Shown: piece by piece, positions 45,011-55,981 of the stretch
How positions within the stretch are numbered: position 1 is the first letter of the stretch
Layout: each line of letters opens with the position of its first letter
Position numbers and translations under genes: made by a program
DNA from: Wyeomyia smithii
Taxonomy: Eukaryota > Arthropoda > Insecta > Diptera > Culicidae
Direction of reading: 5' to 3'
DNA length: 64,000 nucleotides
Assembly: GCF_029784165.1 (NCBI RefSeq)
Contig: NC_073694.1
Coordinates: forward strand, 50,687,674 to 50,751,673
The notes under the pieces: generated by a model
The model's input: the letters and a program-made list of their open reading frames with translations, nothing else
Told to the model about the DNA's origin: nothing
The model's database searches: none

Positions 45011-45688
45011 GAAAAAAGATTGGACAAAATTATTTATCTATATGGCAAAGGAATTTTACTGTCTATTATAAGCGCTAAATTTCGATAATTTCTTCGTAGA
45101 ATAATGATTCTGCTTCATTTCATGGAGGAAATCTGTTTTCCACAGCTATTATCATGATTTTCAATAACTATTACCGATTCTGGCCCTATTCCAGCCACAA
45201 ATAACTCTTGATCCGTCGAAGAACTGATAAGCTCGTTCAACGGATGCCGTTGTGTTAGGCAATGCCAGATCATTCTGCCAGCCAACGCGTTTCAGAATTA
45301 ATTTTTTGCAGGTTTTTTCTAACGACAGTCCAAATTGTGTTTATTATCTTTTTGCCTCTAAACTCTACACGTGAGTAAAGAACCTAGCTTCGTTTATAGA
45401 ATTGTAGTTTTAAACTAGAAAGTAAGCAGCGCGTAAAATATACGAGCTATACGACGTTCAACTTTTCGAATGAATGAATGAAAACCAAAGAACACCACCA
45501 CATGCAGAAAAATAATGAATGAATCTGCTACGAAAGCTAGGTGAAAAGACACTGGAGAGAGGGTGTATAATGAATGTCTTCTCTCGTTGCTATCGGCTTT
45601 TCGTTCAACAATGAGTTTGAACCAAAAATGTCATTTTACGCAAGGCGTTGCATTAGTAATGGTGAATATAACAGACTGCGTTTGGCGA
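45011..45688. other. Intergenic DNA without recognised features
   Basis: Mixed-composition sequence; no open frame with motifs, no bounded repeat. Confidence 0.4.
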
Positions 45689-45853
45689 CATCCATAAATT
45701 ACGTAACGCAAAAAACCAATTTTTGGAACCCGACCCCCCATATGTAACGAAACGTAACACAAACGCCCTGCAACCCCCCCTCCCCTATGTAACAAATAGT
45801 AACGCTCAAGAGAACCCCCCTCCCCCCTTTGAGCGTTACGTAATTTATGGATG
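45689..45853. mobile_element. Small MITE with perfect 21-bp TIRs
   Basis: CATCCATAAATTACGTAACG plus C at 45689-45709 is exactly inverted at 45833-45853. The interior is C-rich (runs CCCCCCC, CCCCTCCCC) with further ATGTAACAAA/CGTAAC words. No target-site duplication is clear. No coding. Confidence 0.85.
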
Positions 45854-46993
45854 CTGCCTTTGCCCTGTCGCAGAGAAGTGTTTGAACGACGCTCGGTTCA
45901 AATGAAAGGCCTGAACAAACGGTAGTCATTACTGAGTGTGGGTCGCGTTGCATGTGAGTTGTATGGCGTAGTTTGAAGTGTAGCCCATCAGGTTACATTC
46001 TTCACGGCGCATAAGATTACGATTTTTCGAATTTAGACCACTGTGCACTGTGGGATTTTCAAATAAATCTGTCCACCAATTGTAGATGTCTTGAACTATA
46101 ACACTTGGAATGTGTAGAAACTCTTTGGAAGTTATTTTATAAAATGGTGGTTGGAAAACGTACTTTACAATGAGTATTGCGTCGTTTCTATATCACTTTT
46201 CTGTACTTTACGACCTCCAAATTGGCATTACTCAAAAATGTACCATACGATGATTTTGTAATTTTTACCAGAGGGACGTCATAACGAATCGAATGGTGTA
46301 CTCAAATTCTTCGGGGCATTTTTTTATAACAACGTTCTGTGGGAGCACCGTAATATCGATATTGAGGACCAAACAGCAACTCCATATCAGCGGATATGTT
46401 CACTAATTGCGATTTTCTTTATTCCATTGGGTCAGTGCAAATCTACGTAGGAATAGGAAGCGATATTGCGATTGACGATGCAAGAAAGAGACGCCAGATA
46501 ACCCCAGGTGGGTTCTGCGAATGAAGAAATTCGCTATAAGTCTTTAAATTCAAAGCATTTAGAAGAAATATGCTGCCAAAATGTGAATATCCGGTTGAGA
46601 AAAGATGTTAACATAGTAGTAAACCACTACCTGTACAATTTTAACTTCAACTTCAACCGTATAAGACGTGCTCAATATAAAACTAATTCGTAACTTCAAG
46701 TCTTTGTCTTGGCAAGCCAAGACCCCTTTATAAAATGCCCTAAAATTGAACAAGTTACAATTTTTTTAAAAATACTACACATCAGATAGGTATGTCGGAA
46801 ATGTGGAAATATAAATAAAAAGCATATGATAGGAGTATAATCCTTAAAATACATTAAATATATGATACTAAAAATATTATTGAAACTTTAGGCTTTAAAA
46901 TTCAGTTAACCACTCACAGATATACTTGAAATACCTCACACTGTTTACAGAATTAGAGTTAAACCATTGAATCGTAGGCAATTATTCAAAAAC
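45854..46993. other. Intergenic DNA
   Basis: No gene or bounded repeat recognised up to the Jockey copy 2 target site. Confidence 0.4.
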
Positions 46994-47211
46994 ACATTCG
47001 AACGATATCAGAGTGCGTCTTGAACTGTCCTACAGATCAGACGTTTTTTCGGTTGCTTATGGACTGGTCTTTGACTGCCTATAGCTTCAAAGTTTGTGTT
47101 TTGTCAGTGTGTCTTTTAAAGACTACCTGAAAATTATTTCCCATCAGTCTTTCTCAAGACTACCTACTTTTGAATTCAACATTTGTTTTAACTTTTTTCG
47201 TATCACCTGAA

Positions 47212-48534
47212 ATGGCTGGACGGAAAAAGAAACCTCGCATCGCTGCGGGGAGGAAAAGAGAGGCATCTCTTTCTGACACTTCGAGTGTCTGTAGTGACAA
47301 TCCTTATGAGATTTTGCCTGAGCAAAAAGCTGGTGAAATGGAAGTTATGAGTAATGAAACTATACAAAATGTCAATTCTTTAAAAAAGGAAAAAGTTCAA
47401 CCTATTGTGGTAACTAGTTCTTCTGAGTTCAATATTTTCAATAAGGAACTTTCAACGTTTGTTTCTGACGTTAAAGTTACCTATCAAATTGGTCGTAGAG
47501 GCGAATGCCGCTTATTGGCCGACTCTGCAAAGGGTCGTAATCGTCTTATTCAGTATTTAACTGAAAAGATGTATAATTTTTTTACATATGACACGAAGAG
47601 CGCTAAGCCGTTCAAGGTCGTATTGAAAGGTCTCACCAACGATCAAACCGTTGATGAGATCAAACTTACTTTAACAGAATTACTTGGCATAGCCCCTACC
47701 CAGGTAATTCTAATGAAACAAAAATCACGAGGCGAAAACAGTCAGAGAACTGGAATTTCCCTTGTTAATTATTTAATTCATTTTAATCGCAATGAGGTTA
47801 ACAACTTAAATTTTTTTGAAAAAGCACATGCTTTGTATAATGTGCGTGTAAAGTGGGAAATTTATAGGAAGTATGGCGGAGGTGAAAAGCATATCACCCA
47901 ATGCCGTACTTGCCAACGTTATGGCCATGGTTCCAAATTCTGTAACATGGACCAAAAATGTCTTAATTGTGGAGACTCTTCTCACAAAAAGGACAAATGT
48001 CCTGTGAAAGAGAGTAAAAATGTTCGCTGTGCAAATTGTAACGACAACCATATGTCAAATTTTTATCAATGCCCAGTCCGTTTAGCAATTGTTAGGGCAA
48101 GGAAAGGTAAACAAAATTCAATTTCTCAATTAAAACCAACTTCAAAACAAAATTCTCCAAGCGTACCAGTGACGCATAGTTTACCTACTCCTTTGCATAC
48201 CCGTTTAACTTATGCACAGGTTACAGGTAGTTCGAACATTATACCGCCTAGTGTTGGTAGTTCGAAAATGACCGTTAATATGGGTAAGCAAAACACGCTA
48301 GAAAATAATTGTACACCAAGTACTTCAGCTAATATTGCTGCCGAAAATATTTTTTCTAATGTCAACTGCCTGGGGCCTATTACGGCAGGTAAACTTTCTT
48401 TTCTGCAACAGGCAATGTTCGATCTCATGAACGCCATGTTGCAGGCAAAATCAATGTTTGAAGCCATTCAAAAAGGTACCAATTTTACAATTAAAATTGT
48501 TTCTAATTTAAAAATTAGCAATGATTTTAAATAA
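47212..48534 (+). CDS. ORF1 (Gag-like) of Jockey copy 2, intact
   Basis: The start at ATG 47212 (MAGRKKKPRI) gives 440 residues. A basic N-terminus and a central region like the Gag/RRM-like part of Jockey ORF1 are followed by three Cys/His knuckles: CRTCQRYGHGSKFC, CLNCGDSSHKKDKC and CANCNDNHMSNFYQC (near residues 238-290). The tail is Ser/Thr/Asn-rich. Such proteins package the element RNA and target it to the nucleus. No stop or shift is present. The stop overlaps the ORF2 ATG by 14 bases. Confidence 0.9.
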   Translation: MAGRKKKPRIAAGRKREASLSDTSSVCSDNPYEILPEQKAGEMEVMSNETIQNVNSLKKEKVQPIVVTSSSEFNIFNKELSTFVSDVKVTYQIGRRGECRLLADSAKGRNRLIQYLTEKMYNFFTYDTKSAKPFKVVLKGLTNDQTVDEIKLTLTELLGIAPTQVILMKQKSRGENSQRTGISLVNYLIHFNRNEVNNLNFFEKAHALYNVRVKWEIYRKYGGGEKHITQCRTCQRYGHGSKFCNMDQKCLNCGDSSHKKDKCPVKESKNVRCANCNDNHMSNFYQCPVRLAIVRARKGKQNSISQLKPTSKQNSPSVPVTHSLPTPLHTRLTYAQVTGSSNIIPPSVGSSKMTVNMGKQNTLENNCTPSTSANIAAENIFSNVNCLGPITAGKLSFLQQAMFDLMNAMLQAKSMFEAIQKGTNFTIKIVSNLKISNDFK

Positions 48535-51166
48535 ACCGATCAAAATTTTACATTGGAATGCTCGCTCATTGAAGGCCAATGAGAATGAGCTTTTTAATTT
48601 TTTAACAGTAAATAATGTGCATATTACAATTATTACTGAAACATTTTTGAAAACTTAACATAAAATTAAAATATGATCCCAATTACGTGGTTCATAAATA
48701 TGATAGGATTCAGGGTTCCGGCGGTGGAGTTGCAATTGTTATTCATCGCCGAATCAAACATCGTGCTCTTTCCCATCTTGAGACGAAAGTTATTGAAACT
48801 TTGGGAATTGAAGTTCAAACTGAACTTGGGATTATATTTATTGCCGCAGCATATTTACCATTTCAATGCACACGCGAGCACAAAAATTATTTTAAAGGTG
48901 ATTTACAAAAACTCACCAGAAATCGTTCGAAATTTTTTATAATCGGCGATTTTAACGCTAAACATCGTTCATGGAATAATTCTCAAAGTAATTCCAATGG
49001 CAAAATTTTATTCAATGATTGTTCTTCAGGATATTATTCTATTTTGTCTCCGAATAGTCTTACATGCTTTTCTTCTGTAAGAAACCCTTCAACAATTGAT
49101 TTGGTGCTAACAGAGCAAAGTCATGTATGTAGTGATTTGATCACACATGCTGACTTTGATTCTGACCATCTTCCAATAACTTTTTCTTTATCACATGAAT
49201 CAGTTTTAAACCCTATGAACTCTGTTTTTGATTATAACAAGGCTAATTGGGAAAGATACAAAACTCATATTGAGAGAAATTTCAATAATGAGCTTGATTT
49301 GCAAAACGAAGTGAATATTGATTCCGCTTTGGAAGCATTAAAATGTGCAATTGTTGATGCCAGGAATTATTCTGTTCCAAAGGCTCAAGTGAAATTTGAT
49401 TCACCAATAATTGACGAAAATCTTCAACTTTTGATTCGTTTGAAAAAATGTCCGCAGACGTCAATATCAACGTTCTCGTGACCCTGTTTTTAAAACTATT
49501 TATAAAGATTTACAGAAAGAGATTAAACATAGATTTACTCTTCTGAGAAATCAAAATTTTGAGACTAAAGTTGAAAAATTGAAACCATATTCAAAACCAT
49601 TTTGGAAGCTGTCGAAGATTCTTAAGAAACCTTCAAAGCCTATTCCAGTTTTAAAAGATGGTGAACGTTTTCTTGTATCCAATGAACAAAAGGCTCAGAG
49701 ACTTGCTCAGCAGTTTGAGAGTGTTCATAACTCAAATTTGAATTTTGTGAGTCCAGTTGAAAATGAAGTCAATTTGATTTAATTTCTTCCCAGAATTTTT
49801 TACCTGCAGAAATAATTGAAACTAACTTGAATGAGATTAAATCAATTATAAAAAAATTCGAAAATATGAAAGCACCTGGTGACGATGGAATCTCTAATAT
49901 ACTAATCAAACATCTCCCTGAGAGCACAATGGAATTTTTAGTGAAAATTTTCAATTGCTGTTTCAAAATTGCATATTTTCCCAAATTATGGAAAAATGCA
50001 AAAATTACTCCAATTTTAAAACCGGATAAGAACCCAGCTGAAGTTTCAAGTTATCGACCAATCAGTTTGCTTCCTTCAATAAGTGAACTGTTTGAGAGAA
50101 TTATTCTTAACAGAATGATGTCACACATCAACGGAAATTCAATTTTTGCAAATGAACAGTTTGGATTTCGCCATGGGCATTCCACAACTCATCAATTGCT
50201 CAGAGTTACTAATATGATACGAGCTAAAAAATCTGAAGGTTATTCCACTGGAGCTGCTCTTTTAGACATAGAAAAAAGGATTCGACAGTGTTTGGCATAA
50301 AGGTTTGATTGCGAAATTGCAAACTTAATTTTCCAATTTTCCTAATCAAAATTTTAAAAAATTATCTTACTGATCGAACTCTGCAGGTTGTCTATCAGAA
50401 TTCAAAATCTGATAGATTTCCTGTCAGAGCAGGTGTACCTCAAGGTTCAGTCTTGGGTCCAGTCCTGTGCAACATATTCACTTCAGATCTTCCTGATTTG
50501 CCTCCAGGATGCACAAAGTCATTGTTCTGCGATGACACAAGCATTTCCGTAAAAGGAAAAAGTCTTCGTGTCATATGCAGTCGATTGCAGAAAAGTTTAG
50601 ATATTTTTTCTTCCTACTTGCAAAAGTGGAAAATCTCTCCCAATGCTTCTGAAACTCAAATGATAATTTTTCCGCATGAGCCTAGGGCTTCTTTCCTCAA
50701 GCCAAACAATAATCACGTTGTGAAGATGAATGGGGTTATTTTAAGTTGGTCTGACAAGGTTAAGTACTTGGGACTAATTTATGATAAAAAACTTATTTTC
50801 AAAGAGCACATTGAGAGTATACAAGCCAAGTACATCAAATATACAAGATGTTTATATCCTCTCATTAACAGGAATTCTAAACTTTGTTTAAAGAACAAAC
50901 TTTTGATTTACAAACAAATTTTTAGACCAGCAATGCTTTATGCTGTACCGATCTGGTCAAGTTGCTGTTCAACAAGGAAGAAAACGCTCCAAAGGATTCA
51001 GAATAAAATTCTGAAAATGATTTTGAAGCGTCCTCCTTGGTTTGGTACACTCGAATTACATAGACTTACTGGTGTTCAAGCTATGTCAAATAAAATTATT
51101 AACAATTTTCGACAAAAATCGTTGCAATCCTCAATTGCTACGATAAGCTCTCTTTATAGCCAATAA
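48521..51166 (+). pseudogene. ORF2 of Jockey copy 2: endonuclease and RT, broken
   Basis: It starts MILNKPIKILHWNARS at 48521, a classic APE-endonuclease opening, and continues with FFIIGDFNAKH near 48930 and FDSDHLPITF near 49155. RT has KAPGDDGISN near 49870, YRPISLLPSI near 50055, FGFRHGHST near 50160, GVPQGSVLGPVLC near 50430 and the catalytic box FCDD near 50527. Lesions found by comparison with copy 1: a one-base insertion near 48655, an extra A near 49447, a 7-base loss near 49770, an extra base near 50273 in the DIEKAFD box, and a 2-base loss near 50325. At least five shifts make it non-functional. Confidence 0.92.
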
Positions 51167-51491
51167 GTTAGCAATTAAGTTAGTTGTAAGTTTATTTCCC
51201 CTTTTCTGACAAGTAGGTTTAAATCCCTACGAATGATAAGTCCTAATTGCGAAAGCAAACAAATCCTAACAATTAAAATTACAAATTTCTAACAGTGTTG
51301 AGAAGTCACAATTTGTGATTGGACACACATACCCATTATTTACTAATATCTATCATGAATACTTAAGCTACTAACAAATCCTCCCCCCCCCCCCCGTAAT
51401 AAAAAAAATAAAAAAAAACATTCGAACGATATGGAAGAGTAATATTTTTGGCGCCTCATTACACGTTACTTTACCTCTTGAACGTGCTTAC

Positions 51492-51891
51492 TTGAGATGG
51501 TTGGATTTCGGGTTTTCAAACCTGAAACCCGAGCCCAACCCGTACCCGACGGGTTCGGGTTTGAAAATTTCTGAAAGTGTCGGGTACGGTTCGGGTTCGG
51601 GTTTTGTGAAAAAAATATTTTCGGGTTCGGGTCGGGTTCGGGTTTGAAAATGTCGGGCTCAAGTCGGGTTTGGGAATGAAAACCCGAAACCCGACTATAA
51701 AATCTATGAATTCTCGGGTTCGGGTCGTGTTCGGGTCGGGTTCGGGTTTCGAAGAAATAAAATTTTCGGGTTCGGGTTTGAACGAAAAAAAAAAGTTTCG
51801 GGTTCGGGTCAGGCTCGGGTTTCGACCGAAAAAAAAAATTCGGGTTCGGGTCGGGTACGGGTTTGAAAAACATCAAACCCGACCATCTCTA
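51492..51891. mobile_element. CCCGAA-rich hAT-type MITE, 400 bp
   Basis: The ends TTGAGATGGTTGGATTT and, inverted, TAGAGATGGTCGGGTTT are flanked by GTGCTTAC (51484-51491) and GTGCTTGC (51892-51899), a 7 of 8 match. The interior is an array of CGGGTTCGGGT words broken by A runs. The long frames on both strands (Asn-Pro or Arg-Val repeats) are artefacts of this repeat. Confidence 0.8.
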
Positions 51892-52090
51892 GTGCTTGCA
51901 GTACGACGAGTAGGGGAACAAGGGGCAAGATCGCCATACGGGGCAGAATGGGCATATGTTGTTTCTAGGTTTCTGGCAGTAATTTTGGAACTGTTATAAA
52001 TTTCAATCATTAACATTAATCTGAAGATGTAACTTTATTCAAAATAACTGGAAAAAACAAATTCGCTTTTACACAATAAACAATTGTTTC

Positions 52091-53417
52091 CAGAGCCGGA
52101 TTTACGATTGTGGGGGCCCGGGGCCCAGTTTACAGTGGGGGCTCCAGAATAAAACAAACCCGTTTTTTTTCGTACGAGATAAAAACATCTATTTGTTTTT
52201 GAAAAGTTACCAAAAATTTGCTAGATTTTTTTACGAGTTTTTTTTTGCAGAGAACTTATTGATTGAATAATCAACATTCAGCTCCTTCAGAATATTGTAC
52301 TCTCAACTTAACAATGCTAAGTTTGACAGCCTTTCACTCCTCATAGTCGTACGCCACCTATTTTTAATCAGTTTCATCTTCGAAAAAGACCTTTCTCCAG
52401 TTGTGTTCGAGATCATTAGGCTCAAATAAATCCTTAAATAAAATGATTTTTGCAAGGCACTAACGAGTTTTTGATTTTTTTCTTCATGTAATTATCTTTT
52501 TTGAGCTCCACTTTGATATACGCCGGGTTTTGTGGTGACAGCTCATTTTGAATAAATGTAATAATAAATTCGGTTCTTGCTCACTGTTTATAGCCAGATC
52601 TAACTGTCGAATGATTTGGACCAGAGGTGCCAGATGTTTTCGAAAGATGTCTGCAACTGCTCGAAATCCGGAAATTTTTTTCTTGATATCTGAAAAAAAC
52701 CTACCGCAATTTGAAATAAATGCGATCCACAGGCAAAAATTTGCACACAATTTGAGTAAGACTGCGCAAATATAAGGCTACGCTAGCAATAATCTACAGA
52801 AACTAGGAAAAAACTACACACATCTGCAGGTCAATAAAATCTGCACACGGACTCTGAAAATCTGTATTTTACAACGCAAATCTGGTATCCCTGATTCAAA
52901 CAAGTAAACTTATTTTCGGAATCAACAACAATGCATTAAAAAACTTGTGGATTATGCATTTTCTTTCCTGCTTGATCTCCCATGCGCGCTGGTTCGATTC
53001 AAATGGTGTGTTAATGTGTGTTAATGTGAATCGAAGAATCTTATGGATGTAGTTGTGATATTGGCGCTCGCGAAAAAAAAAATGAAGAAAAGATAAATTT
53101 CTTTTTGAGCGTCTTAGTAGAATGGGATTGAATATTGAGAATAGGTTATGTTTCCATTTAATTCTACTACAAAAAATCGAATACCCTCTAATCGAATATC
53201 GTCCGCAGATACGTATTTCGGCTGCTACATGCAACCATCATCAGTGCTTATGTGGACTGTCCTACTATACTGAAAAAAAGTTTCAGATTGAAATGGTCTG
53301 TTCAAATTTTCTTGCTGTAAATTAAACTTTTGATTGAATCTCATTTTTGATAGAGAAAAGAACTTTTTCTCGTTTTGTGGGGCCTCAAAAATGGGCCCCC
53401 CCTTAAATCCGGCTCTG
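52091..53417. mobile_element. Non-autonomous hAT nested in the pogo-like element, 1327 bp
   Basis: The ends CAGAGCCGGATTTA match for 14 bases in inverted orientation. The 8-bp duplication ATTGTTTC at 52083-52090 and 53418-53425 is perfect. It retains the decayed end of a hAT transposase on the minus strand (52252-52428), so it derives from an autonomous hAT. Confidence 0.92.
52252..52428 (-). pseudogene. hAT transposase C-terminal dimerisation segment
   Basis: The minus-strand frame reads NTTGERSFSKMKLIKNRW, then RLSNLALLS, an in-frame TGA, then continues. The ERSFSKLKLIKN...RL..LALLSIE pattern is the hallmark of the hAT C-terminal dimerisation domain. The catalytic part is not recognisable upstream. 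Confidence 0.8.
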
Positions 53418-53741
53418 ATTGTTTCATTCATGCACGTCTTGCGTATAATATTATAGCTCACAAGCGCGAAAAATAAGGGTTTTTGCATGCGTATATGTCG
53501 TTTTGGGCTCGAAAGTTTATTTTCGGTAATCGTTATTGATATTCAAACAGTTTCAATAAATGCAGTGTTTTCAAAAAAACATCATCTAAAAACAGCTCTT
53601 TTTTATAAGTGTTTCTCATGGGGTAGATTGGGCAGTGCTGGTAGGGGCAAAATTGCCATACCTATGCACGAAAACATAACCTACAAACCAGAAAGTGCTG
53701 TCAAAAAAGTAAACATCGTGCTAGCAGCAGTTAATAGTAAA

Positions 53742-53933
53742 ATGGTTCGGAATTACAAACGGTTGTCGGGGCGCAAAAAATGGTCACAGTCATCATTGGC
53801 CACTGCTATAGACGCGGTTATTTCTCATCGAATGTCAATGAACCGAGCGGCTATTGCACAAGGCATTCCACGGCAAACGTTAAGCCGACATTCAGGGCTG
53901 CGTCGAACAGATTCGTTTGTTGACAATCATTAA
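53742..53933 (+). pseudogene. Psq-type helix-turn-helix remnant of a pogo-like transposase
   Basis: A 63-residue frame starts MVRNYKRLSGRKKWSQ and contains AIDAVISHRMSMNRAA followed by GIPRQTLSRH, matching the Pipsqueak-type helix-turn-helix seen at the N-terminus of pogo-family transposases, where it binds TIR DNA. It then stops; no DDE domain follows. An intact short protein is possible, but the simplest reading is a truncated transposase. Confidence 0.7.
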
Positions 53934-54339
53934 AATAAAGTTACCTAAATTTAAATGTTGTCATGTTTTATTATTCCTTCATCCGCACAGTAGTGTTTTA
54001 TGGACCAAAACCTTATTTTTATATGCGGGCAAATTCAGAGATAATTTTCGAATTGAAAAAGGCTAGAAAATTATGCTGTTTTGGAGTATAAATAGTGAAA
54101 CAGGAAAGGAAAACTTTGTTTCGGTACCTACGATTGTACGTTACATTGATACATTGTTTGATGTTTGCTTGAAATCGAAAAATATGAACATGCCCATTAT
54201 GCCCCGTAGGTATGCCCAATCTACCCCGTACCGCGACCAGCCTCATACTTTTTAGTGGCTTAGGAAATTATTTATTAATATTTAAATAACCTTTTTCTTT
54301 AGTTTCCAATGTAGCAACTCTTGAGTATTATTCTTAAGC

Positions 54340-54443
54340 AGGTATTAGACGACGCAAATATTTGCTATTTTTGTTACGATTTTTATTTGCACAAAATAAA
54401 ATCTGTATTGAAAAATAGCAAATATTTGCTTCGTCTAATACCT
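54340..54443. repeat. Near-perfect 33-bp-arm palindrome
   Basis: AGGTATTAGACGACGCAAAT and onward (54340-54372) is the reverse complement of 54411-54443 with one mismatch, over a 38-base spacer. It is likely a tiny MITE, inside the right part of the pogo-like element. Confidence 0.85.
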
Positions 54444-54547
54444 ACTTTACTCTAAGTAGTAAAAATGTATTCAGTAGCTTTTTGCTCACTTTGTCCTAAC
54501 AATTTGATAAGAAGCTTAAGGTGCTCATCTTGCCCCTTGTCCCCCTA

Positions 54548-55981
54548 CGTTGCGCGGCAATCATCTTGAGTTACCTCCTGAATCGAGCGTCAGTAGCATG
54601 TTTCTTCATTGTAGGAACTCACACCGAAGATATCGATCTAAAGGCAGCGCACGGTAGTTTATTAAAAGATGCATTGCAATATACTGCCGTTCCAATCATA
54701 GTAGTTCCATGTTCTACACAAACCTTATGCACGCTGGGACAACTATGCTTGGAACGGCAATATATCGTTGTAAGCTCTGCGGTTTCAAGTGTTTATAGGC
54801 GAAGAATCCATTTTTCAAGAACAATTAGTTAAAATGATTGATCGTTTAAGCCTGATAGCAACGAGAAAAAAAACCTTTTCATAAGCAGTTTTTGATAAAA
54901 ATCGTTTGATAAAGACAGGGATTCAGAACAGTAACTTTAAGTGTTTCTTTTGACGAAACATAGGCAAGTTTTTTTCAAGGAAGTTCACCACAAAAGAACC
55001 CAATAATGCGACGATATTTCATGCATTTTTCGTTTATTCTACGCGTTTATGTCCTTTAAATTTCCTGGAAATTATCTTCATGGAAAATAGTTGTATATAA
55101 TATTAAACCTTATCGGGCATACTTTTTACGTTTTTTTTTTATAGGAAACCATATTTGTAATACTACTTCCTTTTTCATCATATATATAGACTTTACTTTA
55201 GTCCGTTTCAGCGGAATCGAAACTTAAAACACAGAAAAGTAAACGTTTAAAGTATGTGTAACAGAAGATATTGAAAAAAAATACAGATAGAACACAGAAA
55301 TAAACGATAAACAGAGCAGATGGCTTCTTTTTGATTTTTAACACGAACCTTAATAAAAAAATCTAATCTTTTCTCAATATCACATGCTATAGTTGATTAT
55401 AAAATAAAATCTTAACGGTACGTTTGCGACTTAGATTTCATAGGAGCGACCATAGCGACTTTGCGTTTTCCTTATGTCGCTCGGTTTTAAAGCAAGCTCT
55501 GTTACCTGATGTAAAAAATCGAATTGTAAAAATATACACATTAATCTTTTTCTTGTTCAGCACATTCTGTTGTTCGCTGGATTCGAGTCGAGTTGAACTT
55601 AATAGCCATATTGATGGTATGGCAGATGTTTTTCTTTTTTGTTGATGTTGATATTAGTATACTCTTAGTATACCACGGCAACGCGATTCGCCCCTAAGAA
55701 TTAGTTATCCTATCTCAGCGCTAACCGGAGACTGTGACCTTGTTCCGGTTTTCTAAAGGTTAGTTAAAGTTAACAGTATAATATGGAATCATTGTGAATT
55801 TCAGTTCTGCCCCACGCGTTCTATGGATTTTCCTACACCCGATGGGGAATAAGTTTCCCAACCGATAGAGGAAAGAAAATCAGGACGCAAGCTGGAGAAA
55901 GGGTGTCGTGCGTGTGTATGGATGTCTAAGAAGAAAAATAAAAGTAGATCGAAAAACGAGCAGGAAAACGTTCTACAACGA
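54548..55981. other. Intergenic DNA and likely 3' UTR of exportin-6
   Basis: No gene recognised. The part nearest 55981 should hold the exportin-6 3' UTR (minus strand). The clearest minus-strand AATAAA lies near 55030-55035, rather far downstream, so the true polyadenylation site is uncertain. Confidence 0.4.

Larger units (their letters stand above)
47009..51417 (+). mobile_element. Jockey-clade non-LTR retrotransposon, copy 2, full length
   Basis: It is bracketed by a perfect 15-bp target-site duplication ACATTCGAACGATAT at 46994-47008 and 51418-51432, which fixes both ends (4409 bp). Order: 5' leader, ORF1 with zinc knuckles, ORF2 with endonuclease and RT but no RNase H, a short 3' region with a C13-14 run, and an A-rich tail. 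The perfect duplication points to fairly recent insertion although ORF2 is already broken. Confidence 0.95.
51913..54545. mobile_element. Pogo-like DNA element with TA target site, carrying a nested hAT
   Basis: The ends GGGGAACAAGGGGCAAGAT and, inverted, GGGGGACAAGGGGCAAGAT are bounded by TA at 51911-51912 and 54546-54547. A short helix-turn-helix frame remains inside (53742-53933), so this is a deletion derivative of a pogo/Tc1-type transposon. A hAT (52091-53417) sits inside it. Internal GGGGCAAAATTGCCAT words echo the termini. Confidence 0.8.

Noticed and set aside
51466..51876. Long open frames on both strands with Asn-Pro-Asn-Pro and Arg-Val repeats
   Set aside because: Produced by the CGGGTT simple repeat inside the MITE; no stop codons arise in any frame of that repeat.
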